64,000 bases of DNA from an uncultured Pelagibacteraceae bacterium (GTDB taxonomy: Bacteria; Pseudomonadota; Alphaproteobacteria; Pelagibacterales; Pelagibacteraceae), in assembly GCA_902570125.1 (NCBI GenBank), contig CACFXK010000005.1, forward strand, positions 21,698-85,697. Direction: 5' to 3'. Shown here piece by piece: positions 56,948 through 64,000 of the stretch (positions within the stretch are counted from its first letter, which is position 1; each line of letters opens with the position of its first letter). The notes beneath the pieces were generated by a model. The model was not told where the DNA came from. It made no database searches and saw only the letters and a program-made list of their open reading frames with translations. The position numbers and the translations under genes were made by a program.

Positions 56948-58276
56948 TTATTTTAAAAAAGTATCCATAGAGTCATCCATCGCAGATGCCCAAGGTGTAT
57001 GGTGAATAGGAGCTATGGATCCAGTCACAGGCGATGAAAAAGATTTATTTCTGTAAGTTGAAATATCATCCATTTTATGATGTTCCCAATCTTTGAAATG
57101 TTTTCTTATCAATTCAAAATCAATTTTTGGATAATCTGACATATCATGAAGCTCTTTAGTATACTCAGTTTGAAAATCAATCATTTGATCAGGATTTTCT
57201 AATTTTTCTTCCATAGAAACCCATTTAGAAATATCTTTTTCTATTTCACTATCATTTGGAATCTTAATTTTTTTCATTATCACATCCCTTGCGAACCATG
57301 CTTGGCAATCAAACATATTAAAAGTATGAAATTGATCCTGCATACCTAGGTACATTATCTTGTGATTATCTTGCCAAACTACTCCTTTGTATAATTTTGG
57401 TGGATATAATCTGTTGTGAGTTTTAAGACTTAGTTTTTCATTCAAAAATGGAAAATGATGCAGGTATCCAGTGCATAATATAATTACATCTGCTTCTTGT
57501 TCTGTGCCGTCTTTAAAAATTGCTTTGTTACCTTCTAATCTATCTAGATAGTAAACTTCTTTCATACCAGAGGGCCATTTGAAACCCATTGGATTATGCC
57601 TATAACCTATGGTTACACTTTTAGCTCCATATTTGTTACATTGTAGAGCAACATCTTCAGCTGAATAACTGCTTCCAAGCACTATCACATTTTTATCTCT
57701 AAATTCTTCAGCATCTCTGAAATCATGAGAATGCATTATTCTTCCTGGAAAAGAACTCATACCCTTGTATTCAGGAATAAATGGAACTGAAAAATGTCCA
57801 GTTGAAACAACTACATAATCAAACTTATCAGACAAAATTTTATTGTTTGTTTTATCTTGATAGCTTATTTCAAATTTATCTGAATTATAATTTACACTCT
57901 TTACACTTGTGCTAAATTTAATTTTGCTTTTAATGTTTCCTTTACTTACTCTTCCAATTATATAATCATATAATACTTCTCTAGGTGGAAAAGATGGAAT
58001 AGGTTTTCCAAAATGCTCATCAAAAGAATAATCTGCGAATTCCAAACATTCTTTTGGTCCATTTGACCATAAATATCTATACATACTATTGGGGACAGGA
58101 TCACCATATTGATCTGAACCGGTTCTCCAACTGTAGTTCCATAGTCCTCCCCAATCATCTTGTTTTTCAAAACACACTACTTCTGGAACTTTTTCTCCTT
58201 TTTGCTCAGCATGTTCGAAGGCTCTTAACATCGATAAACCACAAGGCCCAGCACCGATTATTGCTATTTTATTCAT
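56948..58276 (-). CDS. tmm: Trimethylamine monooxygenase (flavin-containing)
   Basis: AIIGAGPCGLSMLRAF; FEKQDDWGGLWNYSWRTG...SMYRYLWSNGPKECLEFADYSFDEHFGKPIPSFPPREVL; YLGMQDQFHTFNMFDCQAWFARDVI. Confidence 0.92.
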   Translation of the reverse strand: MNKIAIIGAGPCGLSMLRAFEHAEQKGEKVPEVVCFEKQDDWGGLWNYSWRTGSDQYGDPVPNSMYRYLWSNGPKECLEFADYSFDEHFGKPIPSFPPREVLYDYIIGRVSKGNIKSKIKFSTSVKSVNYNSDKFEISYQDKTNNKILSDKFDYVVVSTGHFSVPFIPEYKGMSSFPGRIMHSHDFRDAEEFRDKNVIVLGSSYSAEDVALQCNKYGAKSVTIGYRHNPMGFKWPSGMKEVYYLDRLEGNKAIFKDGTEQEADVIILCTGYLHHFPFLNEKLSLKTHNRLYPPKLYKGVVWQDNHKIMYLGMQDQFHTFNMFDCQAWFARDVIMKKIKIPNDSEIEKDISKWVSMEEKLENPDQMIDFQTEYTKELHDMSDYPKIDFELIRKHFKDWEHHKMDDISTYRNKSFSSPVTGSIAPIHHTPWASAMDDSMDTFLK

Positions 58277-58391
58277 ATAAACTGTATAATTTTAAAAATT
58301 TATCTTATTAATAAAATCAAAAAAAATAAAACTATTTTTTCTTTAAATTTACTTGTTATTAATGAATAGTTTATTTTTATTGAATTTATTT

Positions 58392-59348
58392 ATGAAAAAA
58401 ATTCTAATTATTGGAGGGGGAGCTATGGGGTCAGCGTTCTCTGTTCCATGTATAGATAATAATAATAAAGTGTTTATTACTGAACCATATAGCCAAAGAT
58501 TTATTAAAAATTTATCATCAAAAAATAAATTTCATTCAGGTTTAAAAATTAATCTTTCAAAAAAACTAATATTTAAAAAATATGCTAAAGAATTATTTCT
58601 TGAAAAATATGATCTTATCGTTGTTGCATTAAGTTTATCAGGTATTAATTTTGTTGGTAAAGAATTAAAAAAGTATAAAGTAAAAACTCCAGTTTTAGTT
58701 CTTACAAAAGGTCTCAAATATGAAAAGAAAAATAAAAAAATAACAACTATTTCTCAAACACTTTTAAAAAATATTCCTAAATTAAATATATCAGTTTTGA
58801 AGGGACCTTGTTTAGCTAAAGAATTGGCAAGAAAAAGTCAAACGAGTGTAATTATAGCTAACAAAAACATTAAAATTGCAAAATTGTTAGGTAAAATGAT
58901 TTCAACTAAATATTATTTAATAGAATACTCTAAAGATGTAATTGGTGTTGAAATATGTTCAGCAATAAAAAATATTTATTCTATGATAATTGGCTCTGGT
59001 TTAAGTTTGAATAAATCTTCAAGTCTATTTCAAAAATCACTATCAGAAATGAAATACATAACTAGACAGTTAAAAGGAAAAGAAGAAACAGTTTTAAGTC
59101 TAGCAGGAGTTGGAGACCTGTATGTAAGCGCTGCAGGTGGAAGAAATAGTAAAATGGGAAACTATTTAGGACAAGGTTTTACTTTCAAAAGTGCCAAAAA
59201 AAAGTTTATGGCAAATGATACAGTAGAAGGCGAACAACTTGTGAGAGAAATCGCGCCATTTATTTTAAAAAAATTTAATTCAAAAAAAATTCCTTTGATG
59301 TTTAGAATGATTAGAGCAATTCTAAAAAATAAAAAATTTTCGATTTAA
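58392..59348 (+). CDS. gpsA: Glycerol-3-phosphate dehydrogenase [NAD(P)+]
   Basis: KKILIIGGGAMGSAFSVPC, VLKGPCLAKELARKSQTSVIIA, AGVGDLYVSAAGGRNSKMG; start moved from 58353 to 58392 to match the Rossmann N-terminus. Confidence 0.88.
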   Translation: MKKILIIGGGAMGSAFSVPCIDNNNKVFITEPYSQRFIKNLSSKNKFHSGLKINLSKKLIFKKYAKELFLEKYDLIVVALSLSGINFVGKELKKYKVKTPVLVLTKGLKYEKKNKKITTISQTLLKNIPKLNISVLKGPCLAKELARKSQTSVIIANKNIKIAKLLGKMISTKYYLIEYSKDVIGVEICSAIKNIYSMIIGSGLSLNKSSSLFQKSLSEMKYITRQLKGKEETVLSLAGVGDLYVSAAGGRNSKMGNYLGQGFTFKSAKKKFMANDTVEGEQLVREIAPFILKKFNSKKIPLMFRMIRAILKNKKFSI

Positions 59349-59398
59349 AAAATATTATATTTATTGACTTTTTGATTAGGGGAGACTTTTTTAACTTA

Positions 59399-59427
59399 TT
59401 GTCATTCATTTCTCTCGCTGATACATT
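59399..59427 (+). promoter_or_regulatory. Candidate sigma70 promoter TTGTCA-N17-TACATT
   Basis: 17-nt spacing upstream of the SBP gene. Confidence 0.45.
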
Positions 59428-59459
59428 TAATTTATTAATCAACGAAAAGAGGGGAATCA

Positions 59460-60788
59460 ATGATTAAAAAAACAATAATAACAGTCTGTACGCTTATATT
59501 TTTAATTTCAAATGTTAGTTACGCAGACATCACTTTTTGGACTACAGAAGTTCAGCCAGCTAGAATGGCTAAACAAGAGGCAATGGCTAAAGATTTTGAA
59601 GCTAAAACTGGCATCAAAGTTGAAGTTATTCCTGTAGAAGAAAAAGATTTAGGAACAAGAGCAACTGCAGCAGCTGCAGCTGGTGATCTACCTGATGTAA
59701 TCTATCATACATTACAGTATGTACTACCTTGGGCAGAAGCTGGAATATTAGATGTAGATGCTAATAATGCAGTTGTTAAAGAACTTGGCAAAAAAACTTT
59801 TGCGCCAGGTGCTTTGAATATGGCTAAAAAAGGATCAAAAATAGCCGCTGTACCAGTTGATGGTTGGACGCAAATGGTCGTTTATAGAAAAGACTTATTT
59901 GAAAAAGCAGGTCTTGCACCACCAACAAGCTATGAAAATATTACCAAAGCCGTTGAAGCACTTTCTGGTGATGGAATGTTTGGATTTGTTGCTGCAACAA
60001 AAACTGACGAAAACTTTATGAGTCAGGTTTTAGAACATGTTCTTTTAGCAAATGGAGTAAATGTTGTTAAAAAAGGCGCAATAAGAAAACAAGGCAAAAA
60101 GTTAAAAGCTTCTTTAGAGTTTTATAAAGTTATTGCAAACGCAAGTCCTCCAGGAGAATTATACTGGAAGCAATCAAGAGAATTGTATTTTGCTGGGAAA
60201 ACTCCAATGATAATTTGGTCTCCATTTATTATGGATGAATTAGCTGGTTTAAGAGACTCAGCGCCACCAACAATAAATAGTGATCCAACATCTGGGGAGT
60301 TAGCTTCAAAAACTGGTTTTATTACAAACTTAAGTGGTCCTAATAATAAAAAAGGTGCCGCATGGGCTGATGTAAGATATTTTGGAATAACAGCAGATGC
60401 TGATACAGAAGAAGCAAGTGCATTTATCAAATATTCAATGGATGAAGGTTATACAAAGACGCTTTCAATTGCACCAGAAGGTAAATTTCCTGTGAGAAGA
60501 GGAAACTCAAGTGATCCAGAGGCATTTACAAAAGCATGGAGTAAACTACCTGTTGGAGTTGATAGAAAAGCTCCTTTATCAGACTTATATTCAGAGGATG
60601 TTATAAATAATATCGTTGCTGGATTAGATAAGGCTCAAAGATGGGGTGTAAAAGAAGGTGAACTTTCTAGAGCTTCTAAAATTATTAATAACAAGTTTAT
60701 TAATAGAATAACTAGACTTTATGTTGATGGACAGATTGATATTGATCAAGCAGTAGATATGATCAATCAAAAACTCTCTCAATTTTAA
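59460..60788 (+). CDS. Sugar-type ABC substrate-binding protein (SBP family 1)
   Basis: Signal peptide; EAMAKDFEAKTGIKVEVIPVEEKDLGTRATAAAAAGDLPDVIY. Confidence 0.85.
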   Translation: MIKKTIITVCTLIFLISNVSYADITFWTTEVQPARMAKQEAMAKDFEAKTGIKVEVIPVEEKDLGTRATAAAAAGDLPDVIYHTLQYVLPWAEAGILDVDANNAVVKELGKKTFAPGALNMAKKGSKIAAVPVDGWTQMVVYRKDLFEKAGLAPPTSYENITKAVEALSGDGMFGFVAATKTDENFMSQVLEHVLLANGVNVVKKGAIRKQGKKLKASLEFYKVIANASPPGELYWKQSRELYFAGKTPMIIWSPFIMDELAGLRDSAPPTINSDPTSGELASKTGFITNLSGPNNKKGAAWADVRYFGITADADTEEASAFIKYSMDEGYTKTLSIAPEGKFPVRRGNSSDPEAFTKAWSKLPVGVDRKAPLSDLYSEDVINNIVAGLDKAQRWGVKEGELSRASKIINNKFINRITRLYVDGQIDIDQAVDMINQKLSQF

Positions 60789-60810
60789 TCTAGTAATTTA
60801 AATTTAAATA

Positions 60811-60842
60811 AAAGCGGATAATATGTATTATCCGCTTTTTTT
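60811..60842 (+). terminator. Intrinsic terminator-like hairpin between SBP and permease
   Basis: AAAGCGGATAAT-ATGT-ATTATCCGCTTT with T tract 60836-60842; next base is permease ATG. Confidence 0.85.
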
Positions 60843-62102
60843 ATGAGTGATACACTTTCAAAAATAGAAAAAAGAACTGCATATATATTAATATTACCTG
60901 CGGTTTTCCTTGTTTTTTCAATCATCTTATTTCCAATATTTGCAAATGTATGGATAAGTTTTAAAGAGGTTGGTCTAAAAGATATCAGGATCCCTGAACC
61001 TAGAGCAAAAAAAATTGTAAAATCCATTAAAGATAATCCAGATCAATTAAAGGTTATTTATAAACTTAGAAATAGTTCATTAATTTTAGAAATAAGGGAT
61101 GTTAAATTTCAAGATAAATTACCTAAGAATATCAAGCCTATTAATTTAGATGAAAGATGCAGGGTCAAATCAAATAAAATTTATTGTGAATTTGGAAATT
61201 GGGAAGCAAAATACAGGGAAAATTTTCAAATATTATTAAAGAGTTCTGATGGCAAAAAATTAAATAAAAAAGAATTAAAAACTATTGAACCAAAATTAAC
61301 AGGTAAATCAGATAATATTCTATTAAATACTAATTTTACTTTAAAGAATTTTAAAAAGGTATTTTTTCAAAATGAATTTTTTGATTTATTATCAACTACT
61401 TTTTACTATACCTTTTTTGGCACAATTGGTTCAATTGTATTTGGTATACTCACTGCACAACTTGTAAACCAGAAGTTTTTTGGAAGAACATTTATGAGAA
61501 GTGTTTTGCTTTTTCCGTATGTAGGTCCAGTTGTTGCCTTAGCTTATACTTGGGAGTTATTATTAGATCCTTACAGTGGAACTTTAAACAATCTTCTGAT
61601 AAATTTTCAAGTCATCCAAGAACCCTTAAATTTATTAGGACAAAAATATTTAACTATAAATTTTTTTGGTTTTGATCTTAAATTACGATTAGCATTAACA
61701 ACTGTTATTATTTTTGAAATTTGGAGATACTTTCCTTTAGCTTTCTTATTTATATTAGCTCGACTACAAGCAGTACCTAAAGAATTATATGAGGCAGCGG
61801 AAGTGGATGGCGCTGGTCCTTTACAAAAATTTATTAATATCACGCTTCCTCAAATAACAGCTGTGATATCCATTCTCTTTATGATTAGGTTTATTTGGAA
61901 CTTTAATAAATTTGAGGATATTTTTTTATTAACAGGAGGTGCATCTGGAACTAGAACTTTGCCAATAAATGTTTATGAACAAGGATTTACTATTTCCGAT
62001 ATTGGTATGGGATCAGCAGTATCAATCGTAATAGTTGCTTTGCTGCTAATATTTATGTTCGTTTACTTTAAATTAATAGGTAAGAGGGCTGATGAAAACT
62101 AA
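60843..62102 (+). CDS. Sugar-type ABC permease (MalF/UgpA-like) with large periplasmic insert
   Basis: EAAEVDGAGPLQKFINITLPQI EAA loop; about 130 aa soluble insert after TM1. Confidence 0.85.
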   Translation: MSDTLSKIEKRTAYILILPAVFLVFSIILFPIFANVWISFKEVGLKDIRIPEPRAKKIVKSIKDNPDQLKVIYKLRNSSLILEIRDVKFQDKLPKNIKPINLDERCRVKSNKIYCEFGNWEAKYRENFQILLKSSDGKKLNKKELKTIEPKLTGKSDNILLNTNFTLKNFKKVFFQNEFFDLLSTTFYYTFFGTIGSIVFGILTAQLVNQKFFGRTFMRSVLLFPYVGPVVALAYTWELLLDPYSGTLNNLLINFQVIQEPLNLLGQKYLTINFFGFDLKLRLALTTVIIFEIWRYFPLAFLFILARLQAVPKELYEAAEVDGAGPLQKFINITLPQITAVISILFMIRFIWNFNKFEDIFLLTGGASGTRTLPINVYEQGFTISDIGMGSAVSIVIVALLLIFMFVYFKLIGKRADEN

Positions 62103-63285
62103 AAGTTTAATATACTACGCATTAATTTCGTCTATATTTTTGTTTTCTTTGGTTTCTATTTGGAAAATTCTAGTAACTTTGCAAGGAATTGAGTTAAAAA
62201 ATTTCAATTTTTTAATAATTATCACATTAGGTATCGCTATTAGTCTTTTAAATTTACTTTTAGGAGAAAAGCTAAATTATTTAATAAAATCAACTTTTTT
62301 TGCCCTTATATTTGTTTTTGTTGATGGATATCTCGTTCAGGAAATGCCCATTTGGTATAATATTGGAATATTTGGAATTCTGATATTTTTTTCATTAAAA
62401 ATTAATAAGTATAATCAAAAATATTTAGCATCCGAGCACTCATCACAAATAGTAGTATTTGATTTTTTAACACTTTTTGGAATTGTTTTATTCTCATTTG
62501 TTATTTTATTTCCGTTTTATATGATGTTGATAACAAGCTTTAAAACTCAAGCTGCTTTACTAATTAATCCTTTAGATTTTAGTATTAATTTTAACCAAGA
62601 CTTTACGGAATTATTTAAATCATACTTTGTAATATTTGATACTTACAAATTTGGTAGATACATACTAATAAGTACATTTGTTTCGGTAGGTACAGTGATA
62701 GTTACTTTAGTATTTGCAATACCAGCTGCTTATGCAGTAGCAAGATTAAATTTCTTTGGGAAAAATTTTCTGTCAACTTCAATTTTAATTATTTATATGT
62801 TTCCTGCTATAGTATTGGTTATTCCTTTATATACTGTTTTTAGTCAATTAGGGTTAAGGAACTCGGTGGGAGGTTTATTAATTGTATACACAGCAACTAC
62901 TTTACCAGTTGCAATTTATATGTTACAAGGTTACTTTAAAAGTATTCCCAAAGAACTAGAAGAAGCAGCAATCATGGACAAATTAAATTGGTTTGGCATA
63001 ATTATAAAAATAATTTTACCATTAAGTATACCCGCAATCTCTTCAGTTGCTTTGTACGTCTTTATGATCGCGTGGAATGAGTTTTTATTTTCTTTAATGT
63101 TCTTGGATAATCCAAACTCATTTACCTTATCAAGGGCAATACAATATCTTAGTGGTGATGCCGAAACACCAAGACAATATTTAATGGCTGGGTCTGTAGT
63201 TGTTACAATACCTGTTTTGTTAATTTTTGTATACTTTGAAAAATATTTAGTGAGTGGTCTAACTGCAGGAAGTGTAAAGGGTTAA
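62092..63285 (+). CDS. Sugar-type ABC permease (MalG/UgpE-like) with extended N-terminus
   Basis: ELEEAAIMDKLNWFGIIIKIILPLSIPAI EAA loop; about 125 aa extra hydrophobic N-terminus. Confidence 0.85.
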   Translation: MKTKSLIYYALISSIFLFSLVSIWKILVTLQGIELKNFNFLIIITLGIAISLLNLLLGEKLNYLIKSTFFALIFVFVDGYLVQEMPIWYNIGIFGILIFFSLKINKYNQKYLASEHSSQIVVFDFLTLFGIVLFSFVILFPFYMMLITSFKTQAALLINPLDFSINFNQDFTELFKSYFVIFDTYKFGRYILISTFVSVGTVIVTLVFAIPAAYAVARLNFFGKNFLSTSILIIYMFPAIVLVIPLYTVFSQLGLRNSVGGLLIVYTATTLPVAIYMLQGYFKSIPKELEEAAIMDKLNWFGIIIKIILPLSIPAISSVALYVFMIAWNEFLFSLMFLDNPNSFTLSRAIQYLSGDAETPRQYLMAGSVVVTIPVLLIFVYFEKYLVSGLTAGSVKG

Positions 63286-64000
63286 TGGAAGATTTTATCA
63301 AATCAGCTAAGAAAGTGTTATTAGGCAATAAAAAAAAAGGATACACATTACCAACCAATAACAAATTGTACCCAGCGCAATGGAATTGGGACTCAGGTTT
63401 CATTGCTTTAGGATATTCTCATTTTAAACTTAAATATGCTTTAGATGAAATAAAGACGCTTATAAGAGGTCAATGGAAAGATGGAATGATACCTCATATA
63501 TTATTTCACGATTTAAATACTAATTATTATCCAAACCATTCTGTTTGGGCTTGTGGAAATAAAATACATTCATCTGGAATTACTCAACCACCAATTCTTG
63601 CAATAATTTTTAAACTAATTTTAGATAAAAAAAGAATTAATAAAAAAGATAAACCCGAAATAAAAAAAATAATTAAGGGGATATTAAAATATCATAAATG
63701 GTTTATTAAATTTAGGGATCCAAATAATTCTGGATTAGTCTCAATTTTACACCCCTGGGAGAGTGGCTATGATAATTCGCCTTTATGGGATGATCCTATG
63801 AGCAAAGTAAAAGTCCCAAAAAACCTTAAATACAAAAGAGGAGATAACAAAGTTGTTAATCCTGAATATAGACCATTAGATATTGATTACGATAGATACG
63901 TAACTATCAAAAATCATTTGAGAAAAAATAATTATAATCCAAAAAAACTTTATAAAGCATCTTTATTCAATGTAGTTGATGTTGGTTTTAACTCTATATT
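63285..64000 (+). CDS. GH63-like glycoside hydrolase (glucosyl/mannosylglycerate hydrolase-like), partial at right edge
   Basis: ATG at 63285; WNWDSGFIALGYSHF, RGQWKDGMIPHILFH, SGITQPPILA, SILHPWESGYDNSPLWDDP. Confidence 0.75.
   Translation, partial: MEDFIKSAKKVLLGNKKKGYTLPTNNKLYPAQWNWDSGFIALGYSHFKLKYALDEIKTLIRGQWKDGMIPHILFHDLNTNYYPNHSVWACGNKIHSSGITQPPILAIIFKLILDKKRINKKDKPEIKKIIKGILKYHKWFIKFRDPNNSGLVSILHPWESGYDNSPLWDDPMSKVKVPKNLKYKRGDNKVVNPEYRPLDIDYDRYVTIKNHLRKNNYNPKKLYKASLFNVVDVGFNSI

Noticed and set aside
58353-58391. Extended N-terminus (TTG start) for gpsA in the ORF track
   Set aside because: Extra 13 residues are not Rossmann-like; ATG at 58392 gives MKKILIIGGGAMGSAF, the expected N-terminus
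3872-60842. Known riboswitch classes (glycine, SAM-V) in leader regions
   Set aside because: Leaders are short and AT-rich; I could not match a conserved riboswitch core by eye; an Infernal/Rfam scan would settle it
1-64000. tRNA/rRNA genes, CRISPR arrays, transposons, prophage
   Set aside because: No tandem spacer repeats, transposase motifs or phage modules seen; intergenic gaps are too short and CDS coverage too complete for rRNA; no recognisable tRNA cloverleaf noticed by eye (a tRNAscan run would be decisive)

Overview
AT-rich, very compact window that looks like a SAR11/Pelagibacter-type alphaproteobacterial chromosome: almost wall-to-wall CDS, many 1-10 nt junctions. I saw no rRNA, tRNA, CRISPR array or mobile element. 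From left to right: (1) an EamA permease (partial, left edge), an EutA/EutD(DoeA)-like pair and a PotADBC-type ABC transporter; (2) a tight seven-gene minus-strand operon with two GcvT-fold/DmdA-like proteins, an FMN alpha-hydroxyacid dehydrogenase, a TPP enzyme, a transthyretin-like protein, peptidase E and a thiolase, divergent from a dipeptide-type ABC transporter; (3) bioY, a FadN-type multifunctional beta-oxidation protein, a ureohydrolase, an ALDH and an M20 deacetylase; (4) a housekeeping block (csaA, lysE family, acnA, yfgM-like, bamB, cupin-like, zapE, yjbQ, phrB); (5) a methylated-amine island: DpaL-like lyase, two type III GS paralogs, amt with two small membrane ORFs, a split glutamate synthase/N-methylglutamate synthase (mgsABC-like), an FAD oxidoreductase, a MarR-like regulator, a DUF1989-GcvT TMAO demethylase (tdm), a TMAO ABC transporter (tmoX, tmoW, tmoV) and trimethylamine monooxygenase (tmm); (6) glpK/gpsA and a sugar-type ABC transporter followed by a GH63-like hydrolase (partial, right edge). 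Best candidates for something undescribed: the seven-gene demethylase/hydroxyacid operon; the dyad operator plus MarR-like gene at tdm/tmoX; the repeated promoter-SBP-hairpin-permease layout in which the terminator T-tract abuts the permease ATG; and small membrane ORFs next to amt, one of them below the ORF-track cutoff. All identifications are by eye from protein motifs; no database search was run.
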